NCBI RefSeq assembly: GCF_014692505.1
Contig: NZ_JACNYK010000002.1
Location: 310,001-374,000 of the forward strand
DNA length: 64,000 bases
DNA from: Sphingobacterium arenae
Lineage (GTDB): Bacteria; Bacteroidota; Bacteroidia; Sphingobacteriales; Sphingobacteriaceae
Direction of reading: 5' to 3'
The notes under the pieces are model-generated. The model made no database searches and was not told the origin of the DNA. It worked only from the letters and a program-made list of their open reading frames with translations. The position numbers were made by a program, and so were the translations under genes. Within the stretch, counting starts at the first letter, position 1, and every line of letters begins with the position of its first letter. Of the stretch, positions 35,461 to 44,493 are shown piece after piece.

Positions 35461-36132
35461 ATGTATTTACATATGAATCAATTTGCCGTAATTTTTGACA
35501 TGGATGGGGTCATCTGTCATACGAACCCTTACCATGCTAAAGCCTTTGAACATTTTTTTGACAAATATAAAATACCTTATACGGAAAAAGAATTTGAAGA
35601 ACACATGTACGGAAAACATAATAGCTATATTATGACGCATTTTTTCAAACGAACAATTACCGGAGAGGAGTTAAAACAATTGGAAGACGAAAAGGAGTCC
35701 CTTTTTCGGGAAATATATCAACAAGAAGTCGTTCCCTTACCGCATTATTTACCGTTTCTAGATGACTTAAAATCGGCTGGGTTTAAAACAGCTGTGGCGA
35801 CTTCAGCTCCGCTGGCGAACCTTAAATTGATTATCGATACCTTACAGATTGATAACAAAATGGAGTCACTAATGGCTAGTGAAGACGTCTTGCTGCACAA
35901 ACCACACCCCGAAGTCTATTTAAAATCTGCTGAAAAGCTCGGCGCAAAACCAAGCGAATGCGTGGTCTTTGAAGATTCTTTTTCTGGTGTTACAGCTGCG
36001 CTGAACGCAGAGATGAAAGTAGTAGGTGTGCTGAGCTCTCACAAGAAAGAAGAATTACCCCCATGTTCTTTTTATATCCGGGACTATAGTGAAATAAATG
36101 CGCAACGGGTCATGGATTTATTGACTAGTTAA
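35461..36132 (+). CDS. HAD family phosphatase (beta-phosphoglucomutase-like)
   Basis: A 223-residue haloacid-dehalogenase-superfamily enzyme with a helical cap between motifs I and II. Motif I is VIFDMDGVI (nucleophile and acid/base Asp), motif II is the Ser in VATSAPLANLK, motif III includes HKPHPEVYL (Lys) and motif IV is VVFEDSFSGV. Members act on sugar phosphates or other small phosphoesters; the substrate is unknown. An in-frame ATG at 35473 (MNQFAVIFDMDGV) would fit the family start better than 35461. The TauE/SafE gene follows after three bases, so the two are cotranscribed. Confidence 0.88.
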   Translation: MYLHMNQFAVIFDMDGVICHTNPYHAKAFEHFFDKYKIPYTEKEFEEHMYGKHNSYIMTHFFKRTITGEELKQLEDEKESLFREIYQQEVVPLPHYLPFLDDLKSAGFKTAVATSAPLANLKLIIDTLQIDNKMESLMASEDVLLHKPHPEVYLKSAEKLGAKPSECVVFEDSFSGVTAALNAEMKVVGVLSSHKKEELPPCSFYIRDYSEINAQRVMDLLTS

Positions 36133-36135
36133 TTC

Positions 36136-36900
36136 ATGGGTGAAGCACTGCAACTCCTTCCCTCTCCGGCCGGATGGGTATTGTACTTCGTATGTGCGGT
36201 GCTGATAGGCATGTCTAAAACGGGCGTCCAGAACATCGGAACATTAGCCGTACCGTTATTTGCCTTCTTATTCGGTGCAAAATATTCCACAGGCATTGTA
36301 CTCATTTTGCTGTGTATCGCAGATCTTATAGCTGTTATCTACTACCGGAAGGAGTTTTTATGGTCAGAAATAAAGAAGTTGTTACCCGCCTCGTTATTCG
36401 GACTTATCGTCGGATTACTCCTTGGTAACTACATCAATGACAAAATCTTCAAGCTGCTTATCGGCATTTGTATCATTGTGGGGGTGGGGATTATGATCTG
36501 GCTAGATAGAACTTCGCAACAAAGGCAGGAAAAACTCACCAAAAACCGCTGGTATTCCCCATTTTTTGGTTTTATCCTCGGGTTTTCAACCATGATCGGC
36601 AACGCCGCTGGTCCGGCTCTATCCGTCTACATGTTATCGAAAAGGTTAGATAAAATAAGCTTCGCCGCGACCTCTGCTTGGTTTATTATGATTTTAAATT
36701 TCACGAAAATTCCGTTGCAAGTCTTCGTTTGGCATAATCTTACCTGGTCAGGCTTCTATCTGAATTTACTCGCTATTCCATTTATTCTGCTCGGGGGATT
36801 CACCGGAATAAAAATTGTTAAGATACTGCCCGAACGAGAATTCCGGTTACTTATCATCGCTTTGGTGGTGGTCTCAGCAGTTTTGTTGATGATTTTATGA
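36136..36900 (+). CDS. TauE/SafE family sulfite exporter-like permease
   Basis: A 254-residue membrane protein with about eight hydrophobic segments in two repeats. Family traits are GMSKTGVQNIGTLAVPLFAFLFGAKYSTG near the start and GFILGFSTMIGNAAGPALSVYML in the second half. These permeases move sulfite, sulfoacetate or related organic anions; the substrate is not evident here. It lies 3 bases after the HAD phosphatase gene and is followed by a hairpin. Confidence 0.88.
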   Translation: MGEALQLLPSPAGWVLYFVCAVLIGMSKTGVQNIGTLAVPLFAFLFGAKYSTGIVLILLCIADLIAVIYYRKEFLWSEIKKLLPASLFGLIVGLLLGNYINDKIFKLLIGICIIVGVGIMIWLDRTSQQRQEKLTKNRWYSPFFGFILGFSTMIGNAAGPALSVYMLSKRLDKISFAATSAWFIMILNFTKIPLQVFVWHNLTWSGFYLNLLAIPFILLGGFTGIKIVKILPEREFRLLIIALVVVSAVLLMIL

Positions 36901-36902
36901 TT

Positions 36903-36943
36903 CGTAATCGTGATTTGTCACGCGTCACAAATCACGATTTACG
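36903..36943. terminator. Long hairpin between convergent TauE/SafE and acetyltransferase genes
   Basis: A 16-base arm (36903-36918) pairs with 36927-36943 with one bulged base, around an 8-base loop. No clear T-run follows on either strand, so its efficiency as a terminator is uncertain; position between convergent stops supports the role. Confidence 0.6.
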
Positions 36944-36945
36944 AT

Positions 36946-37218
36946 TTACGCCAATACGTCTCGCTCGTCTGGATATCGTTCAAATATTGTTTTGGCAAAG
37001 GAACAGGCCGGCACGACCTTCCAACTATTTTCCCGCGCTTGATTAATGGCGGCCAAAACGAGTTCCTCTGCAATTTTATTCCCCCGATAAAAAGGTTCTA
37101 CTTCCGCGTGCGAAATCGTCATAACATTATCCTCCACATGGTACATCAGCTCTCCAATCTGAACCTCATCATTTAGAGCAAGCCATCTCCCACTATCTGC
37201 TATATGTGTTAGTTCCAT
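36946..37218 (-). CDS. Small GNAT-type N-acetyltransferase (NATD1/YjdJ-like)
   Basis: A 90-residue minimal acetyltransferase-fold protein. The family pattern is clear: IGELMYHVEDNVMTISHAEVEP, FYRGNKIAEELVLAAINQARE (acetyl-CoA binding, RGxxIAxxL) and KVVPACSFAKTIFERYPDERDVL. This short family (COG2388) has no well-established substrate. It is monocistronic and transcribed toward the TauE/SafE gene. Confidence 0.88.
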   Translation of the reverse strand: MELTHIADSGRWLALNDEVQIGELMYHVEDNVMTISHAEVEPFYRGNKIAEELVLAAINQARENSWKVVPACSFAKTIFERYPDERDVLA

Positions 37219-37330
37219 ATTATAGATGTTTTAAGATTTTATATTCGTTTTTCAGATAAATATAACAACATTTCAGGAGAATAGTTTATCCACGGTATAA
37301 ACCTTTCGTTAAAAAATTAAAAATCCTCCG

Positions 37331-37338
37331 TATCTTTG
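37331..37338 (+). promoter_or_regulatory. -7 box (TATCTTTG) directly before mqnC
   Basis: TATCTTTG is an exact consensus match ending six bases before the mqnC ATG. With the usual spacing the transcript would begin at or next to the A of the ATG, that is, a leaderless mRNA. The -33 element is not clear. Confidence 0.6.
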
Positions 37339-37344
37339 TTAGTG

Positions 37345-38466
37345 ATGAATGTAGACAAATTACTTGAACGTGCGCTTAATTTTGAATTCCTATCGAAGGA
37401 GGAGGGTATATATTTGTATAAGAAAGCTGCAACAGCAGATTTGACCTATGTAGCCAATACCTTACGGAAAATACAGGTTCCACATAACAAAGTTACTTGG
37501 CAGATTGATCGCAATGTTAATACGACCAATGTTTGTATCGCAAACTGCAAATTTTGCAATTTTTTTCGCCGTCCGGGCCATGAAGAGAGCTATATCACAG
37601 ACATCGAAACATATAAACAGAAAATTGAAGAAACATTTCGTTATGGTGGTGATCAACTACTTTTACAGGGCGGACATCATCCTGATTTGGGTCTTGAGTT
37701 TTATACGACATTGTTCAGGCAACTCAAAGAACTCTATCCGACCCTCAAGTTACATTCGCTCGGACCTCCGGAAGTTGCACACATCGCAAAACTCGAAGGG
37801 CTTCCTCATATTGAAGTACTTCGAGCCTTAAAAGAGGCTGGATTGGACTCCCTTCCTGGTGCGGGAGCTGAAATACTGAATGATCGGGTCCGAAGATTAA
37901 TTTCGAAAGGAAAATGTGGTGGACAAGAGTGGCTTGACGTAATGCGAGCGGCTCATCAAATCAATTTACCTACATCGGCTACCATGATGTTTGGTCATAT
38001 TGAAACGATAGAGGAACGTTTTGAACACTTAGTATGGATTCGCGAAGTCCAGCACGAAAAGCCTTCCGATGCTTATGGATTTATCGCTTTTATACCATGG
38101 CCTTTTCAAGATGACGGCACGTTGTTAAAGCGTTTACGAGGCATCACCAATAATGTCAGTAGTGAAGAGTATATCCGGATGATTGCATTAAGCCGTATCA
38201 TGTTGCCCAATATTAAGAATATACAGGCTTCATGGCTTACTGTAGGAAGGAAAACCGCACAACTTTGTTTACATGCGGGAGCAAATGATTTCGGTTCGAT
38301 CATGATCGAGGAAAATGTAGTTTCCGCTGCCGGCGCACCGCATCGATTCACCTCCAAATCTATACAGGAAGCTATTTTAGAAGCTGGATTCCAACCACAA
38401 TTACGTACGCAAAAATATGAGTTCCGAGAGCTGCCACAAATGGAAGAACAGGTTATCAACTATTAA
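37345..38466 (+). CDS. mqnC: Dehypoxanthine futalosine cyclase (radical SAM)
   Basis: A 373-residue radical SAM enzyme cyclising dehypoxanthinylfutalosine in the futalosine route to menaquinone. The cluster motif CxxxCxxC is CIANCKFC, followed by FFRRPG and GGDQLLLQGGHHPDLG; further on, LHSLGPPEVAHIA, SLPGAGAEIL, and SWLTVGRKTAQLCLHAGANDFGS are characteristic of MqnC. The ATG at 37345 is chosen because the TTG at 37336 from which the frame could open lies within the promoter box. scpB follows after 11 bases. The gene implies menaquinone made without the classical Men pathway. Confidence 0.94.
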   Translation: MNVDKLLERALNFEFLSKEEGIYLYKKAATADLTYVANTLRKIQVPHNKVTWQIDRNVNTTNVCIANCKFCNFFRRPGHEESYITDIETYKQKIEETFRYGGDQLLLQGGHHPDLGLEFYTTLFRQLKELYPTLKLHSLGPPEVAHIAKLEGLPHIEVLRALKEAGLDSLPGAGAEILNDRVRRLISKGKCGGQEWLDVMRAAHQINLPTSATMMFGHIETIEERFEHLVWIREVQHEKPSDAYGFIAFIPWPFQDDGTLLKRLRGITNNVSSEEYIRMIALSRIMLPNIKNIQASWLTVGRKTAQLCLHAGANDFGSIMIEENVVSAAGAPHRFTSKSIQEAILEAGFQPQLRTQKYEFRELPQMEEQVINY

Positions 38467-38477
38467 AGTATACCATC

Positions 38478-39038
38478 GTGAAGGATATATTGTTAAATAT
38501 AGAGGCTATTATTTTTGCATCCGAAGAGGGCATCAATGCCAATGATTTAAAACAAGTGCTCAAAGATGCGTTAGCCATCGACATCAATAAACAAGAGGTG
38601 TTAGACTTGTTAAAGAAGATAGCGGAAAAATACAATGATGAAGACCATATTTTCAGTCTCCAGATTTTTAATAAACATTATCAGTTTTTAACCAAAGAAA
38701 AGTATCACGACGTTGTGAACCAACTTCAGGCACATAAAGACAAAAAGAAACTTAGCCAAGCCGCTTTAGAGACATTGTCTATCATCGCTTATCGTCAACC
38801 ACTCACCAAATTAGAGGTGGAACAAATTCGGGGAGTAAACTGTGACTATTCCATTCAGCGATTGCTGGAAAAAAATCTCATTGAAATTGTGGGGAAAGCC
38901 GATACTATTGGTAAACCTCTTTTATATGCAACAAGCGGACAGTTTATGCAATATTTTGGTATCAAGTCCGTAAAAGATTTACCACAACTAAAAGATATTA
39001 TTACAGAGGATAACAACATAGGAGAAGCCGCAAAATAG
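38478..39038 (+). CDS. scpB: Chromosome segregation and condensation protein ScpB
   Basis: A 186-residue kleisin-associated protein of the SMC-ScpA-ScpB complex, with two winged-helix domains. The best-conserved stretch is LSQAALETLSIIAYRQPLTKLEVEQIRGVNCDYSIQRLLEKNLIEIVGKADTIGKPLLYATS split over residues 95-160. The start codon is GTG at 38478. It sits 11 bases after mqnC and is probably cotranscribed with it; the link is likely only positional. Confidence 0.94.
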   Translation: MKDILLNIEAIIFASEEGINANDLKQVLKDALAIDINKQEVLDLLKKIAEKYNDEDHIFSLQIFNKHYQFLTKEKYHDVVNQLQAHKDKKKLSQAALETLSIIAYRQPLTKLEVEQIRGVNCDYSIQRLLEKNLIEIVGKADTIGKPLLYATSGQFMQYFGIKSVKDLPQLKDIITEDNNIGEAAK

Positions 39039-39177
39039 CCTAATTGCCTGCTGGCGTTTTAACTCACTGGGTGACAAGTGATAAAAAAACAAAAAAAATT
39101 TCAAGTTAGAAGATTCTTGATTATTTTTACGGTCGGTAACAAACAGTAGATTTATCATTTATTAACACGAAAAGACT

Positions 39178-39339
39178 ATGATGGCAGCGGCAGAAAAAGA
39201 GGTTTTGGTTGAAGAAATTATCAATTTTAACGGTCCGGAAGATGATGCAGATGATGTCTATGATGACGATTTCGAATTAGATGAGATGGATTCTATCGGG
39301 GAGTTCGATGATTTCGACGATGACGACGATGATTTTTAA
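39178..39339 (+). CDS. Small, extremely acidic protein (53 residues)
   Basis: An ORF opening ATG ATG at 39178 and ending TAA at 39339. More than 40 percent of its residues are Asp or Glu, with runs such as EDDADDVYDDDFELDEMD and a tail FDDFDDDDDDF; calculated charge is strongly negative. The N-terminal third (AAAEKEVLVEEIINFNGP) looks like a normal helical segment. It has an A-rich start context and a terminator 32 bases after the stop, supporting a real gene. Similar short acidic ORFs occur downstream of scpB in related bacteria as far as I recall, without known function. Confidence 0.65.
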   Translation: MMAAAEKEVLVEEIINFNGPEDDADDVYDDDFELDEMDSIGEFDDFDDDDDDF

Positions 39340-39370
39340 TACACGATCGCGTACAGTTGGTAAAAAAATT

Positions 39371-39403
39371 AAAAAAGCAGGGTTTTACACACCCTGCTTT
39401 TTC
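39371..39403. terminator. Bidirectional terminator between acidic ORF and susD
   Basis: A 12-bp stem (39372-39383 with 39391-39402) carries T-runs on both strands. It can end both the acidic ORF on the plus strand and the susC-susD transcript on the minus strand. Confidence 0.88.
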
Positions 39404-39433
39404 TTTGAATAGTATAGTAATCTTGGTATATTA

Positions 39434-40954
39434 TTAATAACCTTCGTTTTGTGTATAATTTGGATTACCCAGTTGGTTTAACGGAATAGGAAAAAGAAGA
39501 TTTCTAGCATCAGAAGCAGGTTTTTCCTGCCAAGCTTCTAAAAATCGTCCAAACCTAATCAAATCTGTTCTTCGATGTCCTTCCCAAAAAAATTCGCGTC
39601 CGAGTTCATCCAATAGCAGCTGCTCATTTAATTCTAATAAGTTACTTGCTCCTCTTTTTGCACGCACCTCATTTACAAGTTGTAACGCTTCTCCGTCTTG
39701 TCCGATACGCAATAGTGCTTCCGCTTTCATCAACAGAACATCTGAATAACGGTAAAATACCCAGTCGTTGTCTAATAAACTGGTAGAACCATTCGCATAG
39801 TCGATGGGATATTTGATGACACGTATACCAGCTACTTCAAGATGATTTTGGTCACGTTCGATAATACTTACTTCCGGCGTAAACGCTAAGGGGTTACCTC
39901 GACGGTCTGTTAAATTTTCTCCGTGCTGGTTTGCTTGTTGACCTACTAAAAAACCGACTCGCACGCCACTTACAGTCGTCATCCCCGGATATTCACCTCC
40001 GCGTCGTACATCACTTTCTTCGAATTTATCGTAGAAGTCCGATAATGTACAGAACCCGTTGTTCCCTCTCGGATTTTGATTGTAATGAAGCGTTGCCACC
40101 CACATATTTGTCATACCGGTTGCGGAACTTTCTCCCCCAATATTCTCACCAGTAAATATATTTTCGGTATCTGATTGACCATTCGCAGGAGAAAAATTCA
40201 AAAAATAATCGTCTATCAACTCATACTTTCCACTATTAATAATTTCATCGGCTAGATTGATGACTTGTCGCATATCTTCCTCAGAAAAAGTTGGTGATTC
40301 ACGGTTCAGAAACACGCCCTTATTCAAGAATATTTTCATTAATAGTACTTTTGCAGCATCTGGAGATGCGCGATCTATACGGTTAGTAGGCAAGTCGGCC
40401 ATAATCGCTGTAATTTCAGAAATGAGATAACTGATTTGCTCTTCCGCATTTCGTACCCTGGGGTTTTCCGTAACGTCTTCTCCCGGCTCTCGATAGGGTA
40501 CCTGTCCCCAACCATCAAGGATAGAAAATTCAGCAAACGCTCTTAAAAATCTAGCTTGTGCTTCTTGAGCAGGCGTTGGATTATATTGTAAAATATCGGT
40601 CGCCGCATAGCTCACCCCTAAAACATCCTTAAACACGCTATGGATCCTTGTATGATCCGACTCCCACCGGTGTAAGTGAAGCGCTCGCCAAGCGCCGTTG
40701 TCATCCCAATCCCCCCCTCTCGTAGGCACTATAGCTTCATCTGTCGGAAACTCCTGCAACGCCCACCATCCATATGGCCCAAAATAAGGATTACGCATAG
40801 CAATGTAGGTTGCATTTAATAAAGCCGGTACATCATCACTCCCAATATTGCCAGCTCCCACTTGTCCGTGGAGCTTTTCTTCTAATTTTGTACATCCTGT
40901 AATAGTTACGGTTAGGAACGTAAACAAAAGGACTTTTATATATCTATTGCTCAT
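39434..40954 (-). CDS. SusD/RagB family outer-membrane lipoprotein
   Basis: A 506-residue nutrient-binding lipoprotein. Signal peptide with lipobox TITGC (Cys21 after MSNRYIKVLL...). SusD features are the TPR-rich helical body (EAQARFLRAFAEFSILDGWGQVPY, LLMKIFLNKGVFL) and C-terminal VFYRYSDVLLMKAEALLRIGQDGEALQLVNEVRAKRG followed by ELGREFFWEGHRRTDLIRFGRF. The start at 40954 is chosen; the frame extends 24 codons further, but those overlap the susC end and lack signal-peptide character. It works with the SusC receptor 16 bases upstream as lid and channel. No hydrolase gene follows, so the substrate is unknown. Confidence 0.94.
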   Translation of the reverse strand: MSNRYIKVLLFTFLTVTITGCTKLEEKLHGQVGAGNIGSDDVPALLNATYIAMRNPYFGPYGWWALQEFPTDEAIVPTRGGDWDDNGAWRALHLHRWESDHTRIHSVFKDVLGVSYAATDILQYNPTPAQEAQARFLRAFAEFSILDGWGQVPYREPGEDVTENPRVRNAEEQISYLISEITAIMADLPTNRIDRASPDAAKVLLMKIFLNKGVFLNRESPTFSEEDMRQVINLADEIINSGKYELIDDYFLNFSPANGQSDTENIFTGENIGGESSATGMTNMWVATLHYNQNPRGNNGFCTLSDFYDKFEESDVRRGGEYPGMTTVSGVRVGFLVGQQANQHGENLTDRRGNPLAFTPEVSIIERDQNHLEVAGIRVIKYPIDYANGSTSLLDNDWVFYRYSDVLLMKAEALLRIGQDGEALQLVNEVRAKRGASNLLELNEQLLLDELGREFFWEGHRRTDLIRFGRFLEAWQEKPASDARNLLFPIPLNQLGNPNYTQNEGY

Positions 40955-40970
40955 AATACTTCCTTTATTT

Positions 40971-43900
40971 TTACAATGAAAAGTTGACGCCAATATTGAA
41001 TGTGCGGGCTGCCGGATACGTAACATTATCTATACCTGCAGACGGAACGCTGTTGACTGATTTATTGACGTTTACTTCGGGATCAAATCCTTTATATTTA
41101 GTAATGACGAATAGGTTCTGCCCATTCAGAAATACACCGAGATTTTTGATTGAAGAACCAATATCTCCTATCCGGTAATTCAGCGTTGCATTAGCTAATT
41201 TTAAATAGCTACCATTTTCAATGTACCGGGAAGACGCAGCGATAGGGTTTGCCGGTGATTCCAAGATCCCTTGCTTCATCAATTCGGAAGCAATATTCCT
41301 TGATCCGAGGTTAGAAATAGGCAAAACGGAATTCGCTGTGTTATTATAGATATCTTGTCCAATCACGCCGTTGAAATTCGCGTTAAAGGAAAAGCGCTTA
41401 TAATCTATACCCGTACTGAATCCCAATAACACTCTCGGATTCGGATTCCCTACCCGACGAAACACAAATCCATCATCGGTAAACCGAGAGAAACCTTCTT
41501 CGTCCAGTCCCAGATATTCCCTTGTTACAAAAGCAAACAGTGGATAATCATTCTGAACAACTTGTACCGTGACATCACTCAGTCCTTGTCCGCTGAGGCT
41601 ACCGGTTCGGATGATTTCACTTTCTCCTAAGTTTTGTACACGATTTTTGACAAAGGTTAGATTCCCCCCGATGTCCCACCTAAAGTCATCGTTTTCCACG
41701 ACTACACCGTTCAGGTTTAGTTCTATCCCTTTATTAATTACTTCACCAGGTAAGTTTATCCAAGTGATAGAAGCATCCGGTGATGCAGGATATTGTGGTG
41801 TCTGCGGAAAGAGTAAATCAGTTGTTTTTTTATGGAAGAAGTCAACCGTTCCCCGGAGTCGTCCATCAAAAAAACCAAAATCAGCGCCTATATTGATCTG
41901 TTCATCCGATTGCCACCGTAAATCAGTATTTTCATTATTATTAATGGGCCTAGTTTGTTCTCCGCTCCCAAACCCGATCGAATATCTACGCTGGGAAGAA
42001 CCAGACGGAAATTCCTGATTACCGGTCTTGCCCCAACCAGCACGTAATTTTAGTTCGCTCAACCAAGTAGTAGAGGACATAAACTCTTCATTTTTAATAT
42101 TCCAGGCAGCAGCAAATGAAGGAAAAGTTCCGTATCGGTTATTTTCTCCGAATTTCGTAGATCCATCTATCCGAACAGTCGCTGTCAATAAATACCGTTC
42201 CTTTAAATTGAAGGTAGCCCGTCCAAAGTATGACTGCAACTGCGTCGTGGGGTCGTAAAATGAATTGATATTTCTGTTACCGGGAGCGGTAGCCTGCATA
42301 ATATCTGTATAATTTACGGCGATGTCACCAAAACCGCGAGCATTCATGTCAGTCCCTCTATTCATAAAATCCATGTATTCGAACCCAACAACGGCATTTA
42401 GGTTCAAATCTGTTGCAACTTCTTTATTAAACGACAGCGTGTGCGTCAGCTGCTTCGTTATGAGCTCATTATTGGCCACGCTGGCATAACCTCCCGCGAA
42501 ATCGTTTTCAGGATCAGCTTGGATTCCTTGTATATTAATAAAACTTCGGGTAGAAGATCGACGTTCTCCTTTACTGTAGTTAACACTCAGCAACATCCTG
42601 TATTCCAACCAATCATTAAACTTATAGAAAGGGGATAGACTTGCCAAGATATTCGTCACATTCGCCCGATCATCATATGCCTCCGACATCGCCAAAGGAT
42701 TGATAATATTACCTTGTTCAATGGCCAAACTACCATCCGTATTTCGCAATGGACGTGTAGGATTCCATGCTAAAGCCTGACCAATCAAGCTACCACTAGC
42801 CCCGGCATCGGTTACTACAGGTGCAATATTTTCCATATTATGGCTGGTCAATAAGTTAACATCCAAGCCCAGTTTCTTACTTTCCAACATTTTAAAATTC
42901 CCATTGAATGCCCCACTATATCGTTTAAATCCAGTCTTTTGAACAATTCCCTGTTGATCTTGGTAGCCAAATGATGTTCGGTATTTATTATCGACATTTC
43001 CTCCGCTTAAAGAGAGGTTATGATTCTGGTTATAAGCGGTCCGCAAAACTACTCCCAAGGCATCTACATCTTCACCATAATCGCCTGTTGTAAATCCATA
43101 CTTATTTAACGCATCTCTATATTGATTTCCGTTCAAAATATCAATATTTCGCATTATATTGGCTACCCCCCCTGAAGAATTTATGTCTATTTTCACTCCT
43201 CCTTCCTGACCTCGTTTGGTTGTAATTAAGACAACACCATAGGCTGCTCTAGAACCGTAAATAGCTGTAGCCGAAGCATCTTTCAAAACCTGAATAGAAG
43301 CAATATCTGTAGGGTTTATGAAACTTAACGGGTTACCTGCGGGACTCGTTCCAATGCCTCCACTCTGATTAGGTCTAGATGTACGTCCGTCCAGCGCGAC
43401 ACCATCAACTACATAAAGAGGTTGCCCAGAACCGGTAACGGCTGAATTTCCTCGGATACGAACCGTACTAGCGCCACCAGGCTGTCCGCTATTATTGAGC
43501 ATCTGCACTCCGGAAACCTTGCCTTGGATAAGTTGATCAGCGGATATTAACGGTCCCTTATTAAAATCCTTTTCATCAACTGATGCTACCGCACCTGTTA
43601 AATCACTTTTCCGCTGTGTTCCGTACCCTACAACGACTACCTCGTCCAAATCACTGAGCTGCTCCTCTAGCACCATATTAATTTCAGCTTTCCCGTCAAT
43701 AACAACTTCTTGTGTGGCAAAACCCATATAGTCGAATATTAAGACACCTTGTTCTGGGGGTGCCACAATGGAATAAGTACCATCTCCACCTGTACTTGTG
43801 GCTGTGCTTGTACCTTTTAATGCTACCGTTACGCCTGCCAACGGCTCTCCATTCCTGTTAGTTACCTTTCCCTTGATTGTACGCTGCTGTGTGGTTGATT

Positions 43901-44285
43901 TTTCTTCCAAATGGCTAGATAGGTTTTTCGGAACACGTATTACAGCAATAGATTTGCCCTTAATCTGGTAGACTAATGGTTTTCCTTCAAACAACGCGTC
44001 TAAAGCTTCCTTTATGTTTCCATTTTCAACGGTAATTGAGACTGGAAATATCGGTGATAGATCCTTTTCGTCATATATAAAAGTATAACCCGATTGCTTA
44101 CTAATATCTACTAACACTTTTTTCAATTGAACCTGTTGATAATGGAGATTGACACGCTGTCCATGTACATTTGCAAAACATAGCATCATAGACGCGAAAA
44201 AAATAACGACAGTAAGTTTCATAGGTAAATAAAAAAATGACGGCAACAAATATTTTGTTTGATTTCGATGTTTGATCTTGTTCAT
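40971..44285 (-). CDS. SusC-like TonB-dependent receptor with STN signalling domain
   Basis: About 1,104 residues from the ATG at 44285. After a long signal peptide (ending FANVHGQ) comes an STN domain (about VNLHYQQVQLKKVLVDISKQ to KSIAVIRV) that contacts a FecR anti-sigma factor. Next is a carboxypeptidase-like beta sandwich (IKGKVTNRNGEPLAGVTVALKG), then the SusC linker EVVVVGYGTQRKSDLTGAVASV, plug and barrel. The upstream fecR and ECF sigma genes on the same strand complete a trans-envelope signalling set: substrate at the receptor would release the sigma factor to transcribe susC-susD. An upstream in-frame start (to 44336) and a downstream Met (MKLTVVIFF) are alternatives. Confidence 0.93.
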   Translation of the reverse strand: MNKIKHRNQTKYLLPSFFYLPMKLTVVIFFASMMLCFANVHGQRVNLHYQQVQLKKVLVDISKQSGYTFIYDEKDLSPIFPVSITVENGNIKEALDALFEGKPLVYQIKGKSIAVIRVPKNLSSHLEEKSTTQQRTIKGKVTNRNGEPLAGVTVALKGTSTATSTGGDGTYSIVAPPEQGVLIFDYMGFATQEVVIDGKAEINMVLEEQLSDLDEVVVVGYGTQRKSDLTGAVASVDEKDFNKGPLISADQLIQGKVSGVQMLNNSGQPGGASTVRIRGNSAVTGSGQPLYVVDGVALDGRTSRPNQSGGIGTSPAGNPLSFINPTDIASIQVLKDASATAIYGSRAAYGVVLITTKRGQEGGVKIDINSSGGVANIMRNIDILNGNQYRDALNKYGFTTGDYGEDVDALGVVLRTAYNQNHNLSLSGGNVDNKYRTSFGYQDQQGIVQKTGFKRYSGAFNGNFKMLESKKLGLDVNLLTSHNMENIAPVVTDAGASGSLIGQALAWNPTRPLRNTDGSLAIEQGNIINPLAMSEAYDDRANVTNILASLSPFYKFNDWLEYRMLLSVNYSKGERRSSTRSFINIQGIQADPENDFAGGYASVANNELITKQLTHTLSFNKEVATDLNLNAVVGFEYMDFMNRGTDMNARGFGDIAVNYTDIMQATAPGNRNINSFYDPTTQLQSYFGRATFNLKERYLLTATVRIDGSTKFGENNRYGTFPSFAAAWNIKNEEFMSSTTWLSELKLRAGWGKTGNQEFPSGSSQRRYSIGFGSGEQTRPINNNENTDLRWQSDEQINIGADFGFFDGRLRGTVDFFHKKTTDLLFPQTPQYPASPDASITWINLPGEVINKGIELNLNGVVVENDDFRWDIGGNLTFVKNRVQNLGESEIIRTGSLSGQGLSDVTVQVVQNDYPLFAFVTREYLGLDEEGFSRFTDDGFVFRRVGNPNPRVLLGFSTGIDYKRFSFNANFNGVIGQDIYNNTANSVLPISNLGSRNIASELMKQGILESPANPIAASSRYIENGSYLKLANATLNYRIGDIGSSIKNLGVFLNGQNLFVITKYKGFDPEVNVNKSVNSVPSAGIDNVTYPAARTFNIGVNFSL

Positions 44286-44387
44286 TTTTGTTTCATGAAC
44301 AATACGCCCTTCATTATAAAAGACCTGGCACAACACGTATAAATTGCTTCCAAATCAAATAATCAGTAAGTTTGTATTGTTGGTATA

Positions 44388-44471
44388 TAACTTTGTTAGC
44401 TAACACTATTTTAAAGTTATCCGACATACCTTAACTGTTGAGATGTTACGAGCATCTCGACAGCTTTTTTT
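44388..44471 (+). ncRNA. Candidate small RNA opposite the fecR-susC intergenic region
   Basis: On the plus strand, TAACTTTG (44388-44395) matches the -7 consensus. About 40 bases further on is a terminator: CTGTTGAGATG (44435-44445) pairs with CATCTCGACAG (44453-44463) and is followed by seven T. The predicted RNA would run from about 44402 to 44471, roughly 70 bases. No plus-strand gene precedes this terminator, and the T-run is only on the plus strand, so it does not serve fecR or susC. A -33 TTTG at normal spacing is missing, which weakens the promoter. Confidence 0.45.
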
Positions 44472-44493
44472 GGATAACCATGCTTATTATTTT

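Noticed and set aside
36901..36960. Possible short repeat array or CRISPR-like unit (ACGATTTACGATTTACG)
   Set aside because: Only two copies of an 8-base word next to a simple hairpin; no spacers, no cas genes.
40955..41026. N-terminal 24-codon extension of SusD
   Set aside because: It overlaps the end of susC, contains no signal-peptide features, and the ATG at 40954 begins a proper lipoprotein signal.
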